From Zelonia costaricensis (taxonomy: Eukaryota; Euglenozoa; Kinetoplastea; Trypanosomatida; Trypanosomatidae), in NCBI GenBank assembly GCA_030849075.1, contig JASAOO010003511.1, positions 22,798 to 86,797 of the forward strand: a DNA stretch of 64,000 bases, written 5' to 3'. The position numbers and the translations under genes are program-made. Under the pieces are notes generated by a model. The model saw only the letters and a list, made by a program, of their open reading frames with translations. It was not told the DNA's origin and searched no databases. This document shows, in pieces, positions 30,299 through 41,309 of this stretch. Each line of letters begins with the position of its first letter. The first letter of the stretch is position 1.

Positions 30299-33200
30299 TC
30301 ACGCGAAGTACAGCGGGGCGACGAAGAGGTCGGAGATGGCGTCGACCTGGGCTTGGGTAAAGCACGCCTTGTACTCCCGCGCCCACCCCTCGCGGTGCGC
30401 CCGCCACCAGGACTCGAACACGCGCTTGGCCACGCGGCCGCACTAGGTGTTCCCCTCCCGCGCGCACCCCGCCAGCTGCCTCATGAGCCGCGGGACGTAC
30501 GACGGCGGGGTCCCGGGGTCGGCAAGCAGAATCGCGCCGAGCGCCTGCACGAGCGCCACGCGTCGGCTCATCGGGGCCGCACCCATCGCCACCGCAGCGG
30601 TACTGAGGGCCGCCTCACCGTCCTCTTCCGCCGCCTCACCCGCCCAGGCCTGCGGTGGTTTCGCCGGCCTGTCTTCCTCGGCCGTCGGCGACTCCGCGGC
30701 GGCGACCTGGCGCGGCAGCTCGCGCAGCTCCTGTGCGAGCCGCTGCACCAGCACCCGCGTCTGCGCCTCCGCGGCCACCTTCGTGAGCACCGACATCACC
30801 TCGCTGCCGGCAGCCCGCACGCTGGCGTCGCGGTGCGCGAGGGCCGACAGACTTGCCGCCGCGAGCTGCTCCACCACGGCGAAGCGGCCGATGCGGTGCA
30901 GGTTCGGAAATATGAGGCAGCGGAGCGCCTGCGTACACGCCGCCTGCGCGCGACGAGATTGACCGTACGGAACGGTGCCGGTGCACACGGCGCACAGCTC
31001 GTCCATGAACGTCTGCATCAGCGCCTTGGGCATTCGCAGGGCAATAAGCGCCTCGATGGCGTCCACAACCGCGTCGTGGGCGTACTGCACCTCAGTGAAG
31101 GACAGGTCGAGGCTGTAGCAGAGCACGGCGACGACATCGCTGAGGTGTGGCTGCAGCACCGGGAGCCGCAACTCGCGCATGCAGTACGCCGCCACAGTGA
31201 GCAGCGCCGCGTCGCGCGAGGTCGCCGCGCCGAAGACGCCTGGATCGGGCCACGCGGCTGTCGACACGGTCCTCTCCGCCGCCTCGCAGCGCAATGGGAG
31301 CCGTCCACCAAAGACCTCCGCGTTCACGCGGCGCAGCACCGAGCAGAGAAGGGCGCACACCACGGCGTCGCACGTGGCGAGCTCGACACGCAGCGGGCTC
31401 GCAAGAGTGGCGAGGCTGAGCAGGTGCACCGTGACCCCGCACGCGCCCAGCCGCACCTGGTCCGATGGCGAAGCGAAGAACACGGCGGCGTGAGCCTCGG
31501 TCATGGCCACGAGGCGCGGCAACAGCGAGGCCACCACCGCAGGCGGGGTCGAGCGGAGGAGGACGGAGAAGAAGAGGAGCACACGCACCTGCTGCTGCGA
31601 CCACGTGTCCGCACCGCCACCGCGCTGCCCTGCCTCCGCCGCCGCCGCCGTGTTGCCGCTACCGCTCCCCAGCAGCTGCTCTGCAAGGTCGCACACCACC
31701 GTCATCAGCTCGTCGGGCGACAACGACCGCCGCAGGGACTGGACAGACGCGAAGATCACCATCTTGGCCACAACGTGGGGAATCGCCGCATCGCCGCACA
31801 CGCACGCCACCATCTCCGCATAGCCGCGCACCGCACGCCGGTGCACGTCGTCGGTACTCACCTTGCGTGCACCGCCAGCGCCGTTGTCCGCGCCCTCCTT
31901 CGCGACTCCACGTGATGCCGCCGTGCGGAGGCGCGGCGCCGTGAGCCGCAGCACCACGCACAGCACCATCGCGAGGTGGCTGAAGGCGCGGTAGAGGTCG
32001 TCTGAGGTGCAGCTCGCCGGTGCGCCTGCCTCCGCCGCGGCCACCGTGCCGGCGCTGCTGGCGCCTTCTGGGAGGTGCTCCTTCGTGACCACGCCGTCAC
32101 GCCGCGGTACACCGCGCCACCGCCGCAGCCCCGCCTCGGCCCACGCAAGCAGCAGTGCGGCATCGGTCACTGACGGCATCACGTCACCGCCACCGCCGCC
32201 TAAACCGGCCGCGGCTGTGGACGCTGTGGTGTCCTCGCTCAACGACATCAGCAGGGAGGCGACCAAGGCTGGTGGAGCCATCTGCAGCCCCCGCCCCGGC
32301 GCCTCCATCTCAACCGGAATAGCCAGCAGCCGAAGCAGCCACGACTGCGCACTGAGCTCGTACGGCGCCGCCCGTGGGGCGGACGAAGTCGCTCCTCCCG
32401 CTGCTACTGCGGTCGCAGCGACATCGCGACCGGTGGTCACACCCCCGTCCATCGGACCCAGCAGCGCGGCGCGCCATCCACGGCGGTACGACGCGGCCGC
32501 TGCCGCAGGCGGGGAGGCGGCGACCAGGATGTCGACGAACGTCGGGGCCACGAGAGCGCAGGCGTGCTCTGGTGCGTCGGCCACCACTGGCTGCAGCCCC
32601 GCGGCGTCAGCAACGCAGCGAGGCAGCGTGAAGTAGCGGTTGGGGAAGACGATGCCCGTCGTGCCCACGTGGAAAGCCCAGTACGGCGACGCCGCGGCAA
32701 GACGGCGCAGCGTCGACTGCACCGCCGCCACCGCCGCCGCGTGCGTGCGCTGCTCGTCCATTGGCAAGGGCTCTGCCTGCAGCGCCTCGGGTGACAGGCC
32801 GAAGGAGGCGGGCGGCGTCACGAGATCGCCGGTCGCGCGGACTGTCACCGTCGCCTCGCGCGGCATGATGGCCACTGCGGCGGTGTACAGCAAGTCGCCG
32901 GCCATGCAGCGCATCGTGATGTGCACTCCGGTCGAGAGGCGCGTCAGCTGCCGGACAGCGCGCAGGGACAGCCAGTGCCGCGGCGACGGCCAGTATACAA
33001 TCCGTGCGAAACTCAGGAGCAGCGCAGCACGTGCGGGATACGTGGCGGCCAGCTCGTGCGCCAGCTGCACCACTGCCGCCACAAAGGCGGCGGAGCGGAC
33101 GGCGCCGGTGACAGCGATCTGCGAGCGGCGCATCGTCTCCATGAGGCCGGGCAGCGCCAGTCCCGCCGTGACAGAGCGCAGCTCCTCGGGAAAGTGCACG

Positions 33201-36200
33201 AGGAAGCGGAGAAGATGCAGGCAGGCGACGGGGGACTCGAAGAACTCGCGGTTCAGCAGCAGAGATACAAAGAGTGAGAGCACACCCTCCGCCGACTGCT
33301 GCACCGTGTGCAGCGCTGGCAAGACGGGGCTGGCCGCTGCTGCCTTCGTCGCCGCCACCCCCGTCGTCACGGGCGGCGCCGCTGCGTTGCGCCGCCACTG
33401 CGCCATGACGTCCGTCGCCATCGCCCGCGTGCGGCCCTCGAGCACGGCGACCGAGTCGGTGTCGAGGTCGCCGAACACGCGCACCCTCACCAGCTGCTGC
33501 ACCGCCGCACTCCACGTCGGACGGTTCGGCGACAGGCACAGAACCTGCAGCGTCGTCACGACATCAGAGAAGCAGCGCTGCGTCACTGGCAGCTGTCCGT
33601 GCACGGTCGCCTCGACTTGCAGCTGCGTGGACCGCTCGATCCAGCAGCGCAGTGGCAGCAGCCGGCGCACCCACGGGCACTGCTGACCCAGGGAGCGACG
33701 CAGGAAGTGCCACAGCGACGGCGCGGGCCGCCACTGCAGCTGCGGGTTGCGCACCACGGGGGAGACGAGCCACGCCAGCAGCCTGAGCAGGCCCTTCACC
33801 TCCGCCGTCCCCTCCTCGACGCCAGCGGAGGGCAGCGGCGGCGGTGACGGCGACGAGGACGTGGGCGTTGGGTGCCCGTCCGAGCTGGCCGGTGCCGGGA
33901 GCCACGAGCCGAGCTCCACCCCGGCCCCGCGCAGCGGCGCCACGACCTGCCGCTGGAGCATCGGCTGGCACACGTGGCGCCGCAGCACGTTGAAGAGGGC
34001 ATCGCGGGTGTACGCCGGCTTGCAGCGCGACTCCGCGCCGAGCGTCGCCGCCGTCGCGGTTGGGAACCACGTCGCGTGTACGCTGGACTTCCACCACGCC
34101 ACACCGCGCGCCTCCCGGTCCTCCCCCGCCTCCGCCACCGCCGATCCGGCCGCAGCGGCCGGCTGGGTCGGCACCACGTACATCCACTCGCACGCGTGCA
34201 GCAGCCCGAGCATCCACTCCAGCGTGCCGTTCAGCAGGCTGCGCCGCGTCACAGCCCCCGCGCTCTCGCACACGAGGCCACCCGCTTCTCCAGCCGCGGC
34301 AGGAACAGGCACGGATGCACCGAGGAAGCGCTGCAGCGAGGCGGCGAGGTCGCCGTGCGGCACGGTGTCGCTGTCGAGCTCCGTCACGAGCTGTACGCAG
34401 GCCGTCATGGCGGCGTTGAAGAGGTCGGCTGCCGTCTGCACCCCCTCCGCCGTCGCCCACTCCACGTACACACGCGCATCCTGTGCGGCACCAATCAGGC
34501 GGGGCTGCGGCAGCGACCCCGCCGAGGGCTGTGCAGCCGCGTCGCTGTTGCCTGTGACTAGGCCACGTGCAGCGCCGACCCCCTCCCCGTCCTCCTCCTC
34601 CCCGCCTTCGGAGGAGGGCTTGGCTCCACGTGGCACGCGTAGGCAGCTGGCGGGCGACTCGCGTGGCAGCACCAGCGACAGCAACAGCGTCGTGGCGACA
34701 TTGACGGCGGCAACGCAGCGCGGCTTGCTGGAAAGAAAGCGCAGCTGCATCTGCGCCGCACGCCAGATGGCCGCCGCATGGGCGCGCACAAGGGAGCGGT
34801 CGCCCAGCTGCGACACAGACGCAGCGAGCAGGTTCGCGGCCCACTCCACGGCGCCGTCGCGCGAGGTCGGGTCGGTCAAGACGGGCAGCCAGTGCCGCTC
34901 GGCGCACGCCCACGTGGCAGCCGGAGCTCTGACAGCCACCATTCTCACCAGCCCAGCGAGCCGCGTCCCGTGGTCGCGGCTTCGCGCCTCACGCAGGACA
35001 TCGCGAGCGACGACCGCCACCGCCGGCGGCGGCAGCGCCTGCACAACGGCGCGCACCACCGCGTCAGCCTCTCTGTAGTGCCCCGTCGCGGCGTCGGCGT
35101 GCGCGGCGTAGAGAGGGATGAGCTGCGCCGTGTACACCTTCGCGAAGTCCACCACCGCGTCCTCTGCGCCCAAGACGGCGTCGATGGGGGCGTAGCTGAC
35201 TGTGACGGCCACAAGCGTCAGCACCGGCAGCGCGCCGACAAGGGCACTCGGGTTCACGAGAGCGAGAAGCGACGGCAGCCGCTCCCGCAGGAACGCCACG
35301 AGGGTGTCGCGGCACGCAAGAACCTCGGGGGAGGGGGAGGCCGCCGCGCTGGCGTCTGCCAACAGCGTGGGCACGGCGCACGTCAGCAGCCGCGTCGAGG
35401 CTGCCCGCTGCGCCGCCACCTCCGTCGGGCTCTGCAGTCCCGTCTCGACGCAGTCCAGGAACCTCGGGAGCACCGCGGCGGGGTCGAGCCGGAGCAGCGC
35501 ACTCAGCAGCGCAAACGCATGACGAGCACGCACCTGGAAGGCGGCCACCGCGCAGGGCAGCAGCAGCTCCACGAAGTGGTGCACCGTCGCCGGGTTCCAG
35601 TACCGCGCCGCGCCCTCCCTGGTCTCTCCCGCACTGTCAGGCGCCGGGGACGACGACGAGCCGCGACGCGGGCACCGGCGCAGCGCCTCGCGTGCGAGCT
35701 CGCTGTAGCACCCACACACGCGGTACGCCGGACTGCCCTTGGTGCACGGAAGACCCGGACGCACAAACACGCTCGTCGCATGCACCCACCGCTCGAGCTG
35801 CCGCCAGAGCGGCGTGTTCACGTCGTCCGGAAAGGCACTGAGAAGCCGCACGTGCGGCCCGGCAGCCGCCCGCCTCGCCTGGTCGCCGCCCTTCCCGTCG
35901 CGATGCCCACCGCGCCCGCCCGAAGCGGCGCTCGAGCTGGGCAGGTCCATTGACCGCAGCCACGCCGTGAACAGCGGCTCGGCCAGCGCGTCCATGCCGT
36001 CGAGGCCCGGGTGCGCGCGGGCGAGGCCCCCGGCGAAGAGCATCGCCGCCTGCTCCCAGGTCACGAAGAACGCGGCCAGCGCCGCCTTGCCCTGCTGCCC
36101 CGTCCGCAGCTTCCCATCGCCGCCGCTCGCCGGCGTCGTCAGCGCCGGGGTGGGCCGCCGCGAGGGCGGCACGACCGCCGTCTCCACAAACAAGAACTGG

Positions 36201-37489
36201 AGCAGGTGCCGCGCACACGGGGTGAGCTGCGGCCGCGCGCCGGGGGTCGCCGGCGTCGTGGTGCACAGGTGGCGGTAGGGGACGAGCTGGACGAAGACGG
36301 CGAGCGCGGCGGCGCCGTCCACGGTCGTGGCGAGTCGGTCGGCGACGAGTCCCCACAGCCCATCCACGGCGAACGCGTCGAAGCGCGGCACGGCGCGCCG
36401 GCACAGACCGGGCAAGACGGCGGCGACGCTCCCCAACGCATTCAGCCACACAGGCACCGCGGTGTTCCGCGCGTCCTGAACGCTGAAGCAGAGCAGGGCC
36501 AGCGGACGCCACGGCAGGGTGTAGGCCCACGTCGCGCTGTCGCCCTCCCCTGCCTCACGCGGTGCGGGTGCGCATTCGGTGCTGTCGCGCCCGCTCCCCG
36601 CCACGGCCGCGGCCGCCGGCACCTTTGCAGTCCGCGGGGGCGGGCGGCAGGCGGCGTTGAAGCAGCGGGCGACTGCGGCCCAGCACACGGCGTCCGCCTC
36701 GATGAGCGGCCAGTAGGTCAGCCAGTCGTACAGCTGCGGCACGACCCACGCCTGCAGTCGGGGCGGCAGAGTGTAGGCGCCCACCGACTTGCGTGGGGCC
36801 TTGAGGAGGTCCGTCAAGCGCAACACCAGGTAGCTCAGGTGGCGGGTCAGCGTCGACCACGTCACTGCCGGCGCGGTCCTCGCTGCGGCCGACGGAGTAG
36901 CAGCGCCGGAGGGGTCGCTGGCGGCGGCAGCGCGCAGCTCAGCGATGGTGGGGTGCACCGGGTACGGGACGCACTCCGCGGCGTAGAGCGGCGCGCCGAA
37001 GACGTCACACGGGGCTGCGGGAGAAGAGGGGAGGTGGGCGAAGCGGTGCCGGGTCGTGGCGATACCGCCCCCAGCCGCCGCACTCTCCTCCTCTCCCTCG
37101 CCGAAGTGGTCCGCCTCATCGCCCTCGTCCTCGTCCTCCTCCACGGCGCTGATGGGAAGGAACAGGGCCCACTCGCGCGGCGAGCCGAAGTCCCGCAGCG
37201 CCGCGCAGAGCCGCACCAGCACCGGGCCATCGCGGCTGCGCTGGTGCGCCACCAGCGACGGTGGGATGCACAGGTCCAGGTAGCGGTGGATGCGCTCCTT
37301 CACCTGCAGGCCAAACGCGTCGCCCACGTCGGCGGTCGACGCGGGCGTCAGCGGTGCTGCGTCGAGCTCCGCCTCGGCGACTGGCGGCAGCGCATCTGTG
37401 CTGTTGCGGTCCCACGAGGAGGCAGCGCTGTTGCTGCCGGCGTCCTGCGAAGAGGAACGCCACGAACTGCCCGACTGGATCGACGACAT
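30299..37489 (-). CDS. PA200/Blm10 proteasome activator, with in-frame TAG near the C-terminus
   Basis: This is a HEAT-repeat proteasome activator of the PA200 (PSME4)/Blm10 family, which caps the 20S core and inserts its C-terminus into an alpha-ring pocket. The ATG at 37489 (MSSIQSGSSW) was chosen because upstream frame has no homology. Family-like segments are YTLPPRLQAWVVPQLYDWLT (about 240), LLRLDPAAVLPRFLDCVE (about 665), VEWAANLLAASVSQLGD (about 880), and a C-terminal HEAT region with FTEVQYAHDAVVDAIEALIA. A TAG at 30445-30443 follows codon 2348 (AREGNT). In the same frame, 47 more codons encode VFESWWRAHREGW and FTQAQVDAISDLFVAPLYFA before TGA at 30301-30299. That tail matches the vertebrate PA200 C-terminus, which ends Tyr-Tyr-Ala, so I annotate through the TAG. 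Readthrough, nonsense allele and base error remain open. Confidence 0.85.
30443..30445 (-). other. In-frame TAG interrupting PA200/Blm10
   Basis: The coding strand reads AAC-ACC-TAG-TGC-GGC, with no frame change on either side. Downstream residues are conserved in the family, and the true end (TGA) is 48 codons further on. One base change would restore a sense codon such as TAC, CAG, TGG or AAG. Confidence 0.9.
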
Positions 37490-39571
37490 GGCGGGCACTT
37501 CGCGTCCACGAATAACTGCGTTGGCGTCTGTGTGTGTGTGTCTGTCTGTCTTTGGATCAGAGGCGCGATTGTCGAGCAGCACAGCGCGCAGGACGCGGTG
37601 GGATTCGGTCAAGGCGTCGGTGGGGCACCACCGTCCCCACAAAGAGCAGATGGTGAGAGAAACACACACAGAAAGAAGAACGTGAACAGGAGACGGTGGT
37701 GGAGGGAGGAGCAGGCGAGCACAAATCTTGAGGGTGTGGAGGGGAGGGGGGGGGGGCTCGCGTGCAGCAGCGCCGTCACCTTCCACAACGCAAGACGACA
37801 ACAGAAACCAGTAAGCGAGTCAGGGGAAGAGCAGGGAGCGAAGGAGCGGTGTGTGAGTGCCTGTGTGTTTGCGTGTGCGTGCGCGTTGAAGGCTGCTGCA
37901 GCTATGACACGTCGCCCTCGGCACCACCCACACCGGCGTAGACGGGAGAGCAGCAACGTCAACGCGTCGCCTTCTTTTACGCACAGAGGCGATTGGTGAG
38001 AGAGACAGAGGGAGGGGGGGGGATCAAGGCAGAAACCCAAAGCCACACAGCTAAGGGAATCCACGCGGCACGAAGGAGTTGGAGGTGCTGAAAGGCGCTG
38101 CGGCGTTGAAGGCCGGCGAAGATGTCCAACGCGTACGGCGGCCCACCAATTCTGCGAATAGTTAAGAGGGGTGAGGGTGAGGTAGAGTGAGGTGAGGTGG
38201 GGAGAGGGGGAGGCGGTGTACAGGCGAGGTAAGAGTGATACGGCGCCGTACACGTGATAATAGGACGCGATGGAGTGCGATGAGTGAAGCAAGACAACAA
38301 CAGCGATTTGTATGTGTGTGTGTGTGTGTGCGGGAGAGGGGGGCACACAGTGCGGAGGCGGGCGTCACAGCGCAGAGCAGAGACTGGTGCTTTGGTGCGT
38401 GCAAGCAAACGTAGGTTTTCGTTGGCGAGATCAGGATAGGCGCGGGACGCCGCTGACGAGTGTGGACTGATGGAGAAGAGGGGAAGAGGGGAAGAGGAAA
38501 AGAGAAGATGCGTTTGTGTGGCTTCGAGTGGCGAGGAGAGGCGGTGGGAGAAGGACGAGGGACGTAAAGGGGGAGTGTGCACCTGCGCCGCACGCGGACA
38601 GAGGCGAAGGGGTGGGGGGAGGGAGAGCGCGGCGGCGAGTGCGAGAGTTGGCAAGAGCACGAGAAAAAAAAGTCTCTGCTAGCATCGGCAAACCCGCTGT
38701 GCGAGGTGGAGGGCTACGTCACCAGTACAGACACAGACACACACGGGGGCACTGCTTCGGTAGCGCTCCACCCCTCGTCCCTCAGTTCCCTCTCTCATCG
38801 CGAGACTGTGCACTGCCTCTGTTTCACCACGCCGCCTCCCCCCCGCCCCCCTCCTCCGTTGTCTCCACGACTGGGCTGCGGTGCTTCGCAGACGCTCCGG
38901 TGGAGCCCACGAGAGCGGCAAAGAGGAACCTGCTGTATCCGGTCCAGCGCGCGTGTGCGACCACGCAGCGCCGCACTGGTGTCCGTTGTGGTACTTGTTT
39001 TCCTTCTTCGAGGCAGAACGCCGTCAGTCACGCTCACACGCGCCATCCCCGTCCCCGGCATCGTGCGAGCTCTCCGCGACTCGGAAAAAGAGGAGGGGGG
39101 GAGGGCACCACGCGTCGATCTCGTGCCCCTCGCCCATGGCCGACACGACGCGAGATGCACCGCACGCACGAAGCTTGACAGTCTTGACGTGAGCGTAGGC
39201 GAAGACCCGCAAAAAAAAAAGAAAACGTGCAGTGGATCGAAGATGTGATACATGGCACACACACAAACACACAGGTTTTGGGCGCGACGACCTGTCAGCC
39301 GGTCTCTTCCACCCCCCACGCCTCTCCTGTGCCCCTCCTGCATCGGCACCGTGCGAAGAGAAACAGAGCAAGACAGTTTCACCGAGTGGGAGGGCGGGGA
39401 ACAAAGACGAGGAGGGTCGGAGGAGCGGGCTGCCCGAGAGTCATCACGCGCGAAAACAGCGCAGTCTTGTTTACATCACAACACCCCAACACGCACGCAC
39501 ACACACACACACACACACGCATAACACCGCGACACAACGTCGAAGGGTGGCCAGAGGAGAAGGAAGCGGTT
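37490..39571. other. Intergenic spacer, RSP9 to PA200
   Basis: About 2.1 kb of UTR sequence with a TG run near 38312-38330, A-runs near 38663-38670 and 39211-39220, and CA runs near 38727-38742 and 39492-39520. A pyrimidine-rich coding-strand block at about 37650-37720 could hold the PA200 splice acceptor, but I cannot fix the AG. No gene is seen. Confidence 0.5.
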
Positions 39572-40585
39572 TTAGAGCATAAAGCAGACGTCGAAGTTGC
39601 GCTCGCCGTTGCCGCTGTACACCTGCCCACACTCCAGCGTGCCCGGCCGGTACCAGAACAGCGAGCCCTCGTAGAAGAGGTTGCGCACACTGACGACGTT
39701 CGCCGTCGCGTCGTACTTGACGGACCAGACGCCAGCGGGGGCGTCGTCGGTGATGGGCATGAGGTGGTCGGTGTGCGCGTTGTACGTGGGGCCGTACAGG
39801 ATGCGGTTCCGCTCTGGCTTCCCCAGCCGAGTCATCTTCACGTAGCACGACGGCCTCTTCGCGTGGTGCAGCGGCTGGCCGCCAAATGTGCTGTTGCGCA
39901 CCCCAACCGCCGCCCCATCGTGCAGCACGTACATGCCGCGCACCGTCAGCCGGCAGTCGGCGTCGTGCACCTGCACAAAGTGCGCCACCCGCATCGCCTC
40001 CGTCACGCTGAGAATGCGGAACTTCGCGGTGCGCTTGCGCGGTGCCGGCACGGCGGCGCCCTCGCCATCCTCCCCTTCTTCGTCGTTCTCACCCTCCTCA
40101 TCGTTCTCGGCCTCTTCGTCCTCGTCGCGGTCGTCGTTGCCGCTGTCGCCGGCCGCCTTCGCCGCGGCGATGTCCTCGGCAGCCTTGCGCAACACCTCGT
40201 CCGGCGTTGGCATCGTCACGGCAGCCTCGTCCGTCTCCGGCGGCAGGTCCTGGCGCATCTTGTACTCGTACGTCGGTACCCCCTGGTACGGGCCACGCAG
40301 CGACTCGCACAGCTCGACCTGCTCGTCCGTCAGCGTTGGCACCATCGTCCACGTGCTGCCGCCGTCCACGCTAATGAATGTTGCCGGCAGCGCGAACTCG
40401 CCGTGGGGGAACGCCTGGGCGACCCAGTAGCTTGCCTTGATGCCGCTGATCTTGCCCCACAGCTGCACCGGTGTGCCGCGGTACCGCTGGGAGAGCAGCG
40501 GCAGCGAGCACTGCAACGCCGTCTCCTCCGCGGCCGTCAGGCGGCTGCCCATGAGGGGCAGGTACGTCGCGTTCGCCACCGACAT
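39572..40585 (-). CDS. RSP9: Radial spoke head protein 9 (RSP9/RSPH9)
   Basis: RSP9 is a component of the radial spoke head of motile 9+2 axonemes and is needed for normal flagellar beating. The predicted protein has 337 residues from ATG 40585. It follows the family over its length: VQLWGKISGIKASYWVAQ (40-57), STWTMVPTLTDEQVELCESL, GPYQGVPTYEYKM (98-110), FRILSVTEAMRVAHFVQVHD, GGQPLHHAKRPSCYVKM, WSVKYD, and the end GNGERNFDVCFML, close to the GTGEKNMDLPFML of vertebrate RSPH9. An extra segment at about 112-186 includes an acidic run at 150-176 that vertebrate RSPH9 (about 276 residues) lacks. The ATG follows a strong acceptor at 40609-40610. Confidence 0.93.
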   Translation of the reverse strand: MSVANATYLPLMGSRLTAAEETALQCSLPLLSQRYRGTPVQLWGKISGIKASYWVAQAFPHGEFALPATFISVDGGSTWTMVPTLTDEQVELCESLRGPYQGVPTYEYKMRQDLPPETDEAAVTMPTPDEVLRKAAEDIAAAKAAGDSGNDDRDEDEEAENDEEGENDEEGEDGEGAAVPAPRKRTAKFRILSVTEAMRVAHFVQVHDADCRLTVRGMYVLHDGAAVGVRNSTFGGQPLHHAKRPSCYVKMTRLGKPERNRILYGPTYNAHTDHLMPITDDAPAGVWSVKYDATANVVSVRNLFYEGSLFWYRPGTLECGQVYSGNGERNFDVCFML

Positions 40586-41309
40586 GTGGGGAGGTGTGGT
40601 GGAAGGGGCTGGGGGGGGGGGGAGATGAGGTAGCACGTAGGACTCTGATGTACAGCGAGCGGCAGGGCACTGAGATGCAGCCTGGCCCACTTCGTAGTCG
40701 CGCGATTGAGGGACAGCGAACTCCGTGGCTGCCCCGTGTGTGCGCGTTGATGCGTCGGTCGATGTGAAGGAGAAGAAGCGCAGGGAGGGCAAGAGGAAGG
40801 GAGGAGTCGTGGGAGGGGGGGGCGAGAGTGCGCATAGAGGAAAGGAAGCGCGAGAGCACTGACACGGATTCCGGAGACATAGCACATCACTCCCCCAGCT
40901 GCCATCACCAGCGATGGCGGGTTGTAGAGCACGCGCGCAGGACGCTTGGATGGACATCGGTTCCCGGAAGCGCGTTTGGGGGGGGGGGGGGAGGCAGCGG
41001 CGCTGCAGGGACGACGCTTGCGGACAGGTGCTGACCGAACGAAGTATCCTCTGTTTCGGTTGTAGATGTGCGTGTGTGTGTGTGTTTGTGTGGTCGCGTG
41101 GGTGGAGATGGAGCTGCTGGTGAGAGAGAAGGTCGAGCCGCCACGACACACACGAGAGTGAGAGAGCGGGAGGGGGGGGGGGGCTGTGTGTGTCCCTGTG
41201 TGCGGACCCAAACGCCCACACAGGATTGTAGACAATCTCACATGCGACCGTTGCGTGCCATCATCGACGTCCATCCTCCACTCCCCGCCTCCCACACTCC
41301 CCAGCGGAC
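40586..41309. other. Intergenic spacer, Iml1 to RSP9
   Basis: About 0.7 kb with the RSP9 acceptor, a TG run near 41070-41092 and G-runs at 40978-40991 and 41172-41182. No gene is seen. Confidence 0.6.
40609..40628 (-). promoter_or_regulatory. Predicted spliced-leader acceptor of RSP9
   Basis: The coding strand shows TCATCTCCCCCCCCCCCAG, with the AG at 40610-40609, 24 bases upstream of the ATG. No nearer coding-strand AG is present. Confidence 0.7.

Noticed and set aside
30443..30445. Explaining the PA200 stop by a frameshift or a small intron
   Set aside because: The frame is identical before and after the TAG and the aligned length fits the family without a gap, so neither is needed.
30434..30446. 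GCGGCCGCACTAG next to the TAG in PA200, which looks like a cloning polylinker
   Set aside because: The match stops after 13 bases, and the flanking sequence on both sides encodes continuous PA200-family protein in one frame, so chance similarity is more likely than vector contamination.
37490..37801. Extended N-terminus of PA200 including a hydrophobic stretch like a signal peptide
   Set aside because: The upstream part is repeat-derived spacer translation. The ATG at 37489 is the plausible start.
36011..37999. Plus-strand open frame of 662 codons
   Set aside because: It is antisense to PA200/Blm10, whose homology is clear on the minus strand. It runs out into a TG repeat.
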